Assembly: GCF_004745865.1 (NCBI RefSeq)
Contig: NZ_SRKZ01000002.1
Coordinates: 682,001 to 746,000 of the forward strand
Length of the DNA stretch: 64,000 bases
Direction of reading: 5' to 3'
Origin: Hymenobacter wooponensis
Lineage (GTDB): Bacteria; Bacteroidota; Bacteroidia; Cytophagales; Hymenobacteraceae
Made by a program: the position numbers and the translations under genes. Of this stretch, positions 1 to 7,933 are shown piece by piece (position 1 is the first letter of the stretch; every line of letters starts with the position of its first letter). The notes below the pieces were generated by a model. The model was not told the origin of the DNA. It ran no database searches and saw only the letters and a program-made list of their open reading frames with translations.

Positions 1-250
1 CCTCCACCCCTTCAATACTCCAGAACCGGGCCCAATCTTGGTTTAAGGGCCTGGTAGAACGTACAGATACTCCTCCAATCAAGCCACCACGGGTATTGAA
101 GTTGACACCGTAGGTAAACTCTTTCCGGTAAGAAGGATCTTCATTGCTGGCCGACAAGGGAGTAGTACGGCTCTGCTGAGCCCGCGCAGACAAGCCAGCT
201 CCTAGAAAGGTTAGCAGCAAGCTGCCGCCAAAGAATAGACGTGTACGCAC
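1..250 (-). CDS. Exported protein of unknown function, 3' part beyond the window
   Basis: On the minus strand an open frame begins with a GTG at 250 and runs off the window at position 1, giving about 83 residues. It opens with a typical signal peptide: a short basic start (VRTR), a hydrophobic core rich in Leu and Gly, and a small-residue cleavage region ending ARAQQ. The mature part contains YRKEFTYGVNFNTRGG followed by a glycine-rich stretch, which looks like the first strands of an outer-membrane beta-barrel. That last point is a guess from style, not a family match. No in-frame ATG is present near the signal peptide, so the GTG start is the best choice. Confidence 0.6.
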   Translation of the reverse strand, partial: MRTRLFFGGSLLLTFLGAGLSARAQQSRTTPLSASNEDPSYRKEFTYGVNFNTRGGLIGGVSVRSTRPLNQDWARFWSIEGVE

Positions 251-365
251 GGGTCTGAAGGAAAAAGAGTCATAACTAATTGGCCGCCCGAGGCGGAGCG
301 AGCCAACACTACCTAAAGTACGTAAATTTACGAGCATCAGTCTTGCCAAATTTCAACTCCTTACT

Positions 366-773
366 ATGAGCACTGCCACCGCCCGCTACGCCGGCCATTT
401 GCGTACCGAAGCTACCCACGTAGCCTCCGGTAACACTATTCTCACCGATGCTCCCGTAGACAACCACGGCCGGGGAGAGGCCTTCTCTCCCACCGACTTA
501 GTGAGTGCCGCACTGGGCTCGTGCATGATGACCATAATGGGCATTGTAGCCGAGCGTCATCAGGTAGACCTGACGGGCGTAACGTATGATGTAACCAAGC
601 ACATGGCGGCCGAACCGCGTCGCATCCGTCAGATTGACGTAACGTTCCAGATGCCAGCTACGCTGCCCGAGAAAGAGCGGACCATTCTTGAAAATGCGGC
701 CCGCACCTGCCCGGTTGCTCTTAGTTTGAACCCCGAAATTCAGCAGGAGGTTCGGTTCGTGTACGAGGGATAA
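366..773 (+). CDS. OsmC/Ohr-family protein
   Basis: A 135-residue protein of the OsmC family, which reduces organic or fatty-acid hydroperoxides using two redox cysteines. Both expected cysteines are visible: Cys53 in LGSCMMT and Cys115 in RTCPVALSL. The N-terminal half has the usual beta-sheet followed by FSPTDLVSAALGSC, the family's central-helix signature. Length matches the family. It is encoded alone and converges with the YtxJ gene across a shared hairpin. Whether it prefers organic peroxides or another substrate cannot be read from the sequence. The start ATG at 366 fits the family length. Confidence 0.9.
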   Translation: MSTATARYAGHLRTEATHVASGNTILTDAPVDNHGRGEAFSPTDLVSAALGSCMMTIMGIVAERHQVDLTGVTYDVTKHMAAEPRRIRQIDVTFQMPATLPEKERTILENAARTCPVALSLNPEIQQEVRFVYEG

Positions 774-783
774 TCCAGCAAGA

Positions 784-838
784 AAAAGCCGGGCGCCCTT
801 GCTCTAGTACTATGTACTTAGAACGAGGACGCCCTGCT
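784..838. terminator. Bidirectional terminator between convergent genes
   Basis: An A-rich run, then an imperfect stem pairing a GGGCG arm near 791-796 with a CGCCC arm near 828-834, then a T run. It contains a smaller inner hairpin, TAGTAC/GTACTTA. It lies between the stop of the OsmC-like gene and the stop of the oppositely directed ytxJ-like gene, so it can serve both. Confidence 0.6.
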
Positions 839-845
839 TTTTAGT

Positions 846-1187
846 TTAGCTGACCGCTTCTTTCACGTCACTGAGGCGGATGCTCATGTGTGAGGCATCG
901 TACCGACACTCGCCGTTCTGAATTACCAGCAATTGCGGCGACTCGTGACGAATGCTGAACTTCTCTGCTATTTCGTTGGAAATAGGCCGGAACCGCAGCA
1001 GGTCGAGGTAGTAGAGTTTAGCGTCATCCAAGTTGGAATCTGCCCACTGGCGTTCAATCTTCGCTTTAGCGGCCGCACTGATAGAGCAGCTGGTGCTGTG
1101 CTTGAAGATAATGATGGGCTGCTCAAATGACTCGCGTACGATATCAGTGAGCTGCTCTGCTTGGGTAAGGGGCTGCCAGGGCGTCAT
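846..1187 (-). CDS. ytxJ: Bacillithiol system redox-active protein YtxJ
   Basis: A 113-residue thioredoxin-fold protein of the YtxJ family, thought to remove bacillithiol from proteins (a monothiol bacilliredoxin). The single active-site cysteine is Cys34 in FKHSTSCSIS, where thioredoxins would have CxxC. The rest keeps the fold: YYLDLLRFRPISNEIAEKF, then the cis-proline segment SPQLLVI. Bacteroidota of this group make bacillithiol, so the assignment fits the host. It is transcribed in the same direction as the two small exported-protein genes upstream (1206-1908), 18 bases after the first of them. Confidence 0.88.
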   Translation of the reverse strand: MTPWQPLTQAEQLTDIVRESFEQPIIIFKHSTSCSISAAAKAKIERQWADSNLDDAKLYYLDLLRFRPISNEIAEKFSIRHESPQLLVIQNGECRYDASHMSIRLSDVKEAVS

Positions 1188-1205
1188 AGCTAGAGGCGGG
1201 TGGAT

Positions 1206-1538
1206 TTAGGGGGTAGGCTCTTTGTCTTTTTTCCGCGGACGGAGAGAAACGCGGGAAGGCTCACTCACGCGGGGCGTGCCAGAACGATCAAACTGATAAC
1301 TCTTCCGATCGTCTTTGGGTTCGAGGACGGCTAAGCGGCCCCCGTTGCCTTCTTTCAGCTCAGGCTTGGTCACCACCAGATGCGAGTCCTTGTACTCAGC
1401 GGGAAACTGGCGCGCATCGCGGAGGGCCCGCCGGCTTTCAGACCGCTGCTTACCACGGCTGGTAGAAGCTAACTGGGCCTGGGCCTGCGTAGTACACAGG
1501 CCTAGCAGCAGCACAGTAGCAAGTAACATGTAACGCAT
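1206..1538 (-). CDS. Small exported basic protein, unknown
   Basis: A 110-residue protein with a clean signal peptide: MRYMLLATVLLLGLCTTQAQAQ, with cleavage likely after AQA. The mature chain is about 90 residues, highly charged, rich in Arg, Lys and Ser, with no predicted membrane segment and no motif I recognise. It ends in a basic tail (RPRKKDKEPTP). It lies just upstream of ytxJ in the same direction. The base composition matches the backbone. The function is unknown. Confidence 0.7.
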   Translation of the reverse strand: MRYMLLATVLLLGLCTTQAQAQLASTSRGKQRSESRRALRDARQFPAEYKDSHLVVTKPELKEGNGGRLAVLEPKDDRKSYQFDRSGTPRVSEPSRVSLRPRKKDKEPTP

Positions 1539-1593
1539 AGAGAAGCAGTAAGATGATAACGTGAGCTATACCTTCTCCTTAACGAGGAGTTGG

Positions 1594-1908
1594 CTAAAAG
1601 GGTAATACTATTCCGAGAAACTTGCGCTGCCCCACTTTGCGCTTTACGCGGCGGCGCTCATACTTAGGTTTTTTCAGCAGCCCCTGCTTGTCGTAGCTAT
1701 TTTTCTGAGTTTTGATTTCCTCCTTCTCCACTGATAGCGCTTGCCCATTGGCGGCTTGATTATCAGCGCTGGCGGCTTTTTTTACTTTAGGCTGGGGTGG
1801 GCCTTTCGGATTCGGAATCCGATAGCTGTGGCAAGCGGGCGTAGTAAGCAACAAGAGCCCAGCAAGTAACAGCAGACTCAGACGACGGAGAGCTCCGGAG
1901 AGGTTCAT
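1594..1908 (-). CDS. Small lipoprotein, unknown
   Basis: A 104-residue protein beginning with a lipoprotein signal peptide. The leucine-rich core is followed by TTPAC (lipobox, Cys26), so it should be lipid-anchored in the cell envelope. The mature part is very basic: Lys and Arg clusters with a final KRKVGQRKFLGIVLPF. No domain is recognisable. It is the first gene of a possible three-gene leftward group with the small exported protein and ytxJ, though a 55-base gap separates it from the next gene. The function is unknown. Confidence 0.65.
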   Translation of the reverse strand: MNLSGALRRLSLLLLAGLLLLTTPACHSYRIPNPKGPPQPKVKKAASADNQAANGQALSVEKEEIKTQKNSYDKQGLLKKPKYERRRVKRKVGQRKFLGIVLPF

Positions 1909-2104
1909 TCTAGTTTATATTCGGCTCTTACCAAGAGCATAAGCTCCGCAAAATACACAAATAGCTATAGTCAGGCGTTGAAATTTGCTGAGCCAAGTGG
2001 CCTAGAGTTATTGAGTGAACGGGGGACCAAGGGCCAGGCTGGCTTCTAGGCCACCTCCTAGTCTCCTTGCCCCCGCTCAACAATAGAGTACCAACGACGC
2101 CGAC

Positions 2105-4084
2105 CTAATAATTGCGCAGCTTTTCCACGGTTTGGCGCAGGCGCTGCTGGGGCAGAAACACCTTCTCCAGCGGAGGTGCAAAGGGCACGGCCGTGTCGAG
2201 AGAAGCCACGCGCTGCACGGGCGCATCAAGGTGCTCAAAACAATGCTCCGCAATCCAGGCCGCAATTTCGCCCCCTAGGCCACCTACCAGCGTGTCTTCG
2301 TGCAAGATGATGACGCGGCCGTTCTTCTCCACGGTTTGGCGCACAGCTTCCTCATCCCAAGGCAGCAGCGTACGTAAGTCAAGAATATCAGCCGATAGGC
2401 CTAGCTCGTCGGCCAGAGCCGTGGCCCAGTGTACTCCCGCACCGTAGGTGATGATGCTCATCTCGTCGCCCTCGCGTACCAGCGCAGCTTTCCCAATAGG
2501 CGTGGTATAATATACATCGGGGACGGGAGCCGTAATGCTACGGTAGAGCAACTTGTGCTCGAAGAACATCACGGGGTTGGGGTCTTCGATGGCGGCGCAG
2601 ATCAAACCTTTGGCATCTATGGGGTTGCTGGGGAACACCACCTTCAAGCCCGGCGTGTGGGTAAACCAGGCCTCGTTGCTCTGCGAGTGGAATGGACCGG
2701 CTGCCGTGCCAGCCCCGGTGGGCATACGCACAACCACATCGGCATTCTGGCCCCAGCGGTAATGGCTCTTGGCCAGGTTATTCACAATCTGGTTGAAGCC
2801 GCAGGTCACAAAGTCGGCAAACTGCATTTCCACCATGCTCTTCTTGCCCTTGATGCTCAGGCCCAGCCCCGCGCCCACAATGGCTGATTCGCAGAGTGGC
2901 GTATTGCGCACCCGGCCCTTCCCAAACTGGCCTACGAAGCCATCCGTCACTTTAAACACCCCACCGTAATCAGCAATATCCTGCCCCATGAGCACCAGTT
3001 CAGGATACCGCTCCATGCTCTGCCGTAAGCCATCGGAAATGGCATCTACGTAGCGCTTGTCGGTGGTGGGCGCATCGGGAGCCGGCGACTGGTCGGGCGC
3101 CTCGAAGGGCTGGTACATATCGGCTAGCTCCAGCGCAGCATCAGCGGTGGGCATGGGGGTGGCGTCGGCAATCCGCAGGCCTTCCTCAATTTCGCGCTTA
3201 ATGGTTTCGCGGAAGCGCAGGCGAGCCTCTTCATCTAGAATGCCTTCCTGCATCAACCACTTCTCATAGTTCTCCACGGGGTCTTTCTGGGCCCACTCCT
3301 CAAACAGTTCCTGGGGTACGTACTTGGTGCCGCTGGCTTCTTCGTGGCCGCGCATCCGGAAGGTGAGGGCTTCTATCAGCACTGGGCGCGGGTTACGGCG
3401 CAGGCCTTCAGCCAGGCGGCGTACGGTGTCGTACACTTCCAGCACGTTGTTGCCATCTACTTGAATGGCCTGCATGCCGTAGGCGGGGCCTTTGTCAATG
3501 AACTGCTTAAAGCGAAATTGCTCGTTGGAAGGCGTACTCAGGCCGTAACCGTTGTTTTCAATCATGAAAATCACGGGCAGCTGCCACACCGCGGCCACAT
3601 TCAAGGCCTCGTGGAAGTCACCTTCGGAGGCGCCGCCGTCGCCGCTGTAAGTGAGCGTTACCTTGGGCCGGTCTTCTAGCTTATCGGCCAAAGCAATGCC
3701 ATCGGCCACGGCCAGTTGAGGCCCCAGGTGCGAAATCATGCCCACGATGTGGTGCTCGTTGGTGCCAAAGTGGAACGACCGGTCACGCCCCTTAGTGAAG
3801 CCAGTGTTTTTGCCTTGCCACTGCGCAAACAGGCGGTCCAGCGGAATATCACGGCCCGTAAACACGCCTAGGTTGCGGTGCAGGGGCAAGATATACTCAT
3901 CGGGCTCCAGCGCAAGGGTGCTGCCCACCGAAATGGCTTCCTGCCCGATGCCCGAAAACCACTTACTCACTTTCCCCTGCCGCAGCAGAATAAGCATCTT
4001 TTCCTCTATCAGGCGGGGCTTCAGTAGGCCCTGGTAGAGGTGGAGCAGGGTTTCATTGGAGTAATCCTTACGGTCGAAGTGCAT
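2105..4084 (-). CDS. Alpha-ketoacid dehydrogenase E1, fused alpha and beta subunits
   Basis: A 659-residue thiamine-diphosphate enzyme in which the alpha and beta E1 subunits of a branched-chain or pyruvate-type dehydrogenase complex are joined. The N-terminal alpha part has the TPP motif GDGGASEGDFHEA...IENNGYG (the GDG...NN signature). The beta part starts near residue 345 (GQDIADYGGVFKVTDG) and contains the subunit-interface stretch CESAIVGAGLGLSIKG. Such fusions are common in Bacteroidota. I chose the ATG at 4084 (MHFDRKDYSNE) over the upstream ATG at 4156, because the 24 extra residues match nothing in the family. The substrate (branched-chain 2-oxoacids or pyruvate) is not decided by sequence alone. 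E2 and E3 genes are not in the window. Confidence 0.9.
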   Translation of the reverse strand: MHFDRKDYSNETLLHLYQGLLKPRLIEEKMLILLRQGKVSKWFSGIGQEAISVGSTLALEPDEYILPLHRNLGVFTGRDIPLDRLFAQWQGKNTGFTKGRDRSFHFGTNEHHIVGMISHLGPQLAVADGIALADKLEDRPKVTLTYSGDGGASEGDFHEALNVAAVWQLPVIFMIENNGYGLSTPSNEQFRFKQFIDKGPAYGMQAIQVDGNNVLEVYDTVRRLAEGLRRNPRPVLIEALTFRMRGHEEASGTKYVPQELFEEWAQKDPVENYEKWLMQEGILDEEARLRFRETIKREIEEGLRIADATPMPTADAALELADMYQPFEAPDQSPAPDAPTTDKRYVDAISDGLRQSMERYPELVLMGQDIADYGGVFKVTDGFVGQFGKGRVRNTPLCESAIVGAGLGLSIKGKKSMVEMQFADFVTCGFNQIVNNLAKSHYRWGQNADVVVRMPTGAGTAAGPFHSQSNEAWFTHTPGLKVVFPSNPIDAKGLICAAIEDPNPVMFFEHKLLYRSITAPVPDVYYTTPIGKAALVREGDEMSIITYGAGVHWATALADELGLSADILDLRTLLPWDEEAVRQTVEKNGRVIILHEDTLVGGLGGEIAAWIAEHCFEHLDAPVQRVASLDTAVPFAPPLEKVFLPQQRLRQTVEKLRNY

Positions 4085-4301
4085 AACGGAAAGCAAACTA
4101 AGTAGTGGGTGGCGCCAAAAGTACGGGTTTGCTAGGGAAGGAAAATAACTTAGCATCGGACTACTTGGGCGGTCTAGAACACGTCATGCTGATTAAGTCA
4201 ATACAGTGACCATTCCATAATTTACCCTACACTGTTAAGCTTACATATCGCGTTGTAAACCTAGGTGGTAGCTACGTACGTACACCCGGCTACCTATCCC
4301 G

Positions 4302-4335
4302 CCAGCCGCCCGAAACTTCTGTTTCTGGCGGCTGG
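4302..4335. repeat. Inverted repeat upstream of the M16 peptidase gene
   Basis: Arms CCAGCCGCC (4302-4310) and GGCGGCTGG (4327-4335) enclose a second small stem, GAAAC/GTTTC. The hairpin sits 44 bases before the peptidase ATG and just upstream of a TATATTG sequence that could be its -7 box. It may be an operator, a leftover terminator or a leader structure. Nothing in the sequence decides which. Confidence 0.5.
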
Positions 4336-4379
4336 TTAGGTATATTGTTGGCCTCTTGGCCCCGCCTCCTGATTTTCCT

Positions 4380-5669
4380 ATGATTCAATTCGAAGAATTC
4401 ACGCTTTCTAATGGCCTGCGCTGCATTGTGCACGAAGACCATAGCACGCCCATGGCGGTGCTCAACATTTTATACAACGTAGGCTCCCGCGACGAAGACC
4501 CGGCCCATACCGGTTTCGCTCACCTGTTTGAGCACCTGATGTTTTCGGGCTCCGTGAACATACCGAGCTACGACGAGCCCTTGCAGATGGTGGGTGGCGA
4601 GAACAACGCCTTCACTTCTCCCGATATCACCAACTATTATCTTACCCTGCCCGCCGCCAACCTCGAAACCGGCTTCTGGCTGGAATCGGACCGCATGCTG
4701 AGCCTGGCCTTCTCGGAGAATGGCCTGGAGGTGCAGCGTAAAGTGGTAGTGGAAGAGTTCAAGCAGAACTACCTCAACCAGCCCTACGGCGATGTGTGGC
4801 TGAAGCTACGCCCCCTGGCCTACCAGCACCACCCGTATCAGTGGGCTACTATTGGCAAGGAAGTAAGCCACATTGAGGATGCCACCATGCAGCAAGTGCG
4901 CGACTTCTTTGCCAAGCATTACTCTCCTTCCAACGCTGTGCTGGTAGTAGCTGGCGCCGTGACGCGGGCTGAAGCAGAACGCCTGGCCGAGAAGTGGTTC
5001 GGTCCGATTCCGGCGGGCACCCGCTACGAGCGGCAATTGCCCCAGGAGCCGCGCCAGACCGAAGCTCGTTTCTTAGAAGTGCAAGCTGATGTGCCCGTTT
5101 CGGCGCTTTACAAAGTATACCACATGCCTGGCCGCGGCGATGCCCGCTACTATGATGTAGACCTGCTCAGCGATGTGCTGGGCCGAGGCAAGTCGAGCCG
5201 CTTGTACCAGCAACTGGTGAAGGAGCAGCCGCTCTTTAATGCTATTTCAGCTTCCGTAATGGGCTCTCTAGAGCCGGGCCTTTTAGTAGTAAGTGGCAAA
5301 CTGAATGCCGGCGTAACGCTGGAAGAAGCAGATGCCGCCGTGGAGCAAGTTGTAGCGCAACTACGCGAAGAACTGGTAGCGGAACAGGAGCTGGAAAAAG
5401 TGAAGAACCAGGCGGAGGCCAGCATCGTGTTCAGCGAAATCGAGTTGCTGCATCGGGCCATGAACCTTGCCTACAGCAAACTTTTGGGCGACGCAAACTT
5501 GGTAAATCAGGAAAGCGCCAAAGTGCAGGCAGTTACTCCTGAACGAGTGCAGGCCGCCGCCCAAGAAGTGCTACGGCCTGACAACTGCAGCACGCTCTAC
5601 TATCGCGCTCAGCCGAAACCGGCTGCTGCACCCGAAGCGTCTCCGGTGCTAGCCGAAGTAGCCGAATAG
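4380..5669 (+). CDS. M16-family zinc peptidase (insulinase-like)
   Basis: A 429-residue peptidase of the M16 (pitrilysin) family. The inverted zinc motif HxxEH is present as H48-L-F-E51-H52, and the downstream acidic zinc-ligand region reads VVVEEFKQNYLNQPYG. The second, inactive-type half follows (from about residue 235), so this is the usual two-domain unit of about 430 residues. No signal peptide is visible, which is unusual for Bacteroidota M16 proteins that act in the periplasm, so it may be cytoplasmic. The ATG at 4380 (MIQFEEFTLSNGL) is preferred to an in-frame TTG at 4356 because the family begins right at this beta strand. The C-terminus is Ala/Pro/Glu-rich. Confidence 0.9.
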   Translation: MIQFEEFTLSNGLRCIVHEDHSTPMAVLNILYNVGSRDEDPAHTGFAHLFEHLMFSGSVNIPSYDEPLQMVGGENNAFTSPDITNYYLTLPAANLETGFWLESDRMLSLAFSENGLEVQRKVVVEEFKQNYLNQPYGDVWLKLRPLAYQHHPYQWATIGKEVSHIEDATMQQVRDFFAKHYSPSNAVLVVAGAVTRAEAERLAEKWFGPIPAGTRYERQLPQEPRQTEARFLEVQADVPVSALYKVYHMPGRGDARYYDVDLLSDVLGRGKSSRLYQQLVKEQPLFNAISASVMGSLEPGLLVVSGKLNAGVTLEEADAAVEQVVAQLREELVAEQELEKVKNQAEASIVFSEIELLHRAMNLAYSKLLGDANLVNQESAKVQAVTPERVQAAAQEVLRPDNCSTLYYRAQPKPAAAPEASPVLAEVAE

Positions 5670-5712
5670 CTAGACTCGCAACCAACTACTGGCCTAGGCC
5701 ACTCCTAGAATC

Positions 5713-5748
5713 CAAAGAGCCCGACTGCCATGGCAATCGGGCTCTTTG
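5713..5748. terminator. Bidirectional terminator
   Basis: A perfect 12-bp stem, CAAAGAGCCCGA / TCGGGCTCTTTG, lies between the convergent M16 peptidase gene and the exported-protein gene at 5786-6442. Its arms end in A and T runs, so it can act on both strands. Confidence 0.8.
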
Positions 5749-5785
5749 TATTCTGTATGCTGTGATTAGCTACAAATACTGTGGC

Positions 5786-6442
5786 TTACCAGCCGCTTCC
5801 ACCGCTGCCCCAGCCATCATCGGCTTTTTTCTTGGCAGGTGCAGCTTTCTTGGCCGGAGCCGCAGCTTTGGTGGTAGTAGAGCTACCCGCGTTTTTAGTA
5901 GCCGCCGATGCGGAGGCTGCCTTAGGCGCGGCCGCTGGCTGAGTAGCAACCGGAGCGGGCTCGGGCTCAGGAGCCGCTACTGGAATAGGAGCAGGTGCTG
6001 GTGGAACCGGATCTTCGGCCCGTACTGAGCGGCGCACATAAGGTGCCCGAGGGCGGCCCCGATAGTCGGTAGTCGGGCGACGCGAAGGCGCGGCCGTGAA
6101 GCCAGGCGCAATGCTAGCACCAATAGGCTGAGGAGCATCGGCACCAGACATGGCAGCGCCAGCGCTACCGCCAGCAGCAGCCCCTCCGCCACCCCAGCCA
6201 CCGGCTGCTTCAGCACCCGCAGGGGCTGGCGCAGTTGTGGGAGCAGCAGTTGGCGCGGCCGCAGGAGCTGGTTGTGCAGCAGGAGCAGCAGCCTTCTTTG
6301 TGGTAGTTTTCTTAGCGGGAGCAGGAGCACCCCAGCCGTCAGAAGATCCCCAGCCATCGGAGGACTTCTTAGACTGAGCCTGGGCTGAAGAAGCCACCAG
6401 AACCCCGCCTGCTAATAGTATGGGAAAGAAGAAACGAGTCAT
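5786..6442 (-). CDS. Exported Ala/Pro-rich protein with a TDYxGRP motif
   Basis: A 218-residue low-complexity secreted protein. The signal peptide (MTRFFFPILLAGGVLVASSAQAQ) is clear. After it come Ala/Pro/Lys-rich linkers and a glycine-rich patch. Near residue 110 is IAPGFTAAPSRRPTTDYRGRP, a motif shared with the two exported proteins encoded next to it (IAPG-F/M, a short spacer, TDYxGRP). A DGWG tetrapeptide occurs twice just after the signal (DGWGSSDGWG) and again near the C-terminus (DDGWGSGGSGW). No known domain is recognised. The composition suggests an envelope or extracellular, flexible protein, which is inference only. Confidence 0.75.
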   Translation of the reverse strand: MTRFFFPILLAGGVLVASSAQAQSKKSSDGWGSSDGWGAPAPAKKTTTKKAAAPAAQPAPAAAPTAAPTTAPAPAGAEAAGGWGGGGAAAGGSAGAAMSGADAPQPIGASIAPGFTAAPSRRPTTDYRGRPRAPYVRRSVRAEDPVPPAPAPIPVAAPEPEPAPVATQPAAAPKAASASAATKNAGSSTTTKAAAPAKKAAPAKKKADDGWGSGGSGW

Positions 6443-6755
6443 CGAAATTGCCAGTTGAGGAATGAAGCTGCAAGTTACGGTAGCCCAGGCAGGTCAGAAA
6501 ATTCTACCTCCCAGATTTTTCTCCTAAACGCGGAGAATTATTAGAAGTTCCTGAGCACCACCTTATGGTGAGAGGCCTGAGTCCTCAACGAGGAACCCTG
6601 CACTTCAGTATCCCGCTAGCAGGCTTTCTATCAGTATTTTTTCGCTCTGAAAAGTTAGCCCAACTTTTTGTACTTACGCAGACAAGCAACGCAGAATTGA
6701 CACCCAGCAGGTTACTTACCCTGGATGGCAAAAGCTGTAGCTAGCGCCTGCTTAA
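6443..6755. other. Non-coding stretch between two exported-protein genes
   Basis: About 310 bases with no convincing reading frame, no tRNA-like fold and no strong terminator hairpin. It should hold the promoter of the leftward gene ending at 5786. Nothing more specific is supported. Confidence 0.5.
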
Positions 6756-7082
6756 CTACCGGCGCTTTTTTGCGGGTGCAGCCGCTTTAGGAGGAGTAGC
6801 TCCTGCCGAGAATGTATTAGTGGTGGTACTAGGCCTAGCGGGTTTCTTTTTCAGAGGGCGGCCCATGTAGTCGGTGGTGGGGGGGCTAGGCATGTTCAGC
6901 CGCATACCCGGTGCCAGCTTGAGATTTTCCTCATCCCGGCGCGCCGAGCGGTCGTAGCGAGCATATGCTCCTGAACGAGCTCGATTATATGTGCTCTTCT
7001 TTTTGGTCTGCGCCTGAGCGGGGCTTCCTAGAAAAGCAAACAGCGCAAAGGCGCTTACTAAAGAGAGTAAGTGCGATTTCAT
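6756..7082 (-). CDS. Exported protein with a TDYxGRP motif
   Basis: A 108-residue secreted protein. The signal peptide MKSHLLSLVSAFALFAFLG...AQAQ begins at the ATG at 7082. An upstream in-frame ATG at 7151 would add 23 residues that break the signal peptide, so it was rejected. The mature part is basic and carries LAPGMRLNMPSPPTTDYMGRP, the same APG(M/F)-spacer-TDYxGRP motif as its two neighbours, followed by a Lys/Pro/Ala tail. It is presumably a paralogue of the products of 5786-6442 and 7202-7729. No known domain is seen and the function is unknown. Confidence 0.72.
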   Translation of the reverse strand: MKSHLLSLVSAFALFAFLGSPAQAQTKKKSTYNRARSGAYARYDRSARRDEENLKLAPGMRLNMPSPPTTDYMGRPLKKKPARPSTTTNTFSAGATPPKAAAPAKKRR

Positions 7083-7201
7083 AAGCGGCGGGATGAAGTG
7101 TGAGAGGCCAATTATTACATGAGCCTCTACATACGACAACGGCCCGATCATGGATGAATGACCGGGCCGCTCTAGGCCACATAAAATTCAGAAGGTTAGC
7201 C

Positions 7202-7729
7202 TTACCACTGCGAGGCCACCGCACCCTCCGAAGCAGCTTCAGCAGCCATGGTATTGCTAGTACTTGTTTTGCGCAAAGGCCGGCCGTTGTAGTCGGTACT
7301 CACGCCCCGGTAGGGCGCCGTGTTCATGCCAGGGGCAATCTGCACGCCCGAGGAATGCATCATCGGGTCATCAGATTCTACCACCACGGAGCGGGGTCGC
7401 ATAGACTTGGCTTTGGCCACGGGCCGGCCATTGTAGTCGGTGCTGGTACCACGGTAGGGCGAGGAGCTCATGCCGGGCGCCACCAACACCCCTGAAGAGT
7501 GCATCATGGGGTCGGGGTCGGGAGCGGTAACGGCCGTTTCCCAGCCGCTGGAAGCGGCAGGTGTGTTCCAGGTTTCGAGTGTAGGCCACTCCTCCTCGGC
7601 AGCGGGGCGCGTGGCGGGTGCAACACTTGAGTTAGCGGGCTTGCTTACAGTGGCTTTGGTTTGAGCCTGTACAGTGGGCGCGCTGAAGAAGGCCGCCACA
7701 ACGGCGGCGGAAAGCAAAAAGCGTTTCAT
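7202..7729 (-). CDS. Exported protein with two copies of the TDYxGRP repeat
   Basis: A 175-residue secreted protein with signal peptide MKRFLLSAAVVAAFFS...VQAQ. The ATG at 7729 is chosen because the longer frame (7768) would bury the signal. The mature chain contains an internal duplication: a unit starting DPMMHSSGV, then APGM, a PYRG spacer and STDYNGRP, occurs twice. The copies begin about 42 residues apart and are nearly identical. This is the clearest member of the three adjacent TDYxGRP proteins. The repeated DPMMHSSG...PYRG pattern suggests a modular binding or assembly element, but nothing known matches. Confidence 0.75.
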   Translation of the reverse strand: MKRFLLSAAVVAAFFSAPTVQAQTKATVSKPANSSVAPATRPAAEEEWPTLETWNTPAASSGWETAVTAPDPDPMMHSSGVLVAPGMSSSPYRGTSTDYNGRPVAKAKSMRPRSVVVESDDPMMHSSGVQIAPGMNTAPYRGVSTDYNGRPLRKTSTSNTMAAEAASEGAVASQW

Positions 7730-7918
7730 GGGAAGAGAAGCTAGAAAGGAACACCTCACCCGGCACATCCGGGCCTAAAATTGGCCGGCCGACGGGTGGC
7801 GCCCCACGTTCAGCCTCACTTGCCGCTTGTACTCAGCATATAGGCAGCAACCGTACCAACTTTTTACTGGCCTAGGCCACTCCGCAAAAAGGGCCCGGCA
7901 ATTCATCTTTCCAACGCC

Positions 7919-7926
7919 TACCTTTG
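7919..7926 (+). promoter_or_regulatory. Probable -7 promoter box of pheS
   Basis: TACCTTTG fits the Bacteroidota -7 consensus TAnnTTTG. It ends only 7 bases before the pheS ATG (7934), so transcription would begin almost at the start codon, giving a very short or leaderless mRNA. Confidence 0.6.
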
Positions 7927-7933
7927 CAGTATT

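Noticed and set aside
4857..5561. Antisense frames within the M16 peptidase gene (103 and 67 residues)
   Set aside because: The peptidase is certain from its HxxEH motif and both products are Ser/Thr/Ala-rich or His-rich shadows.
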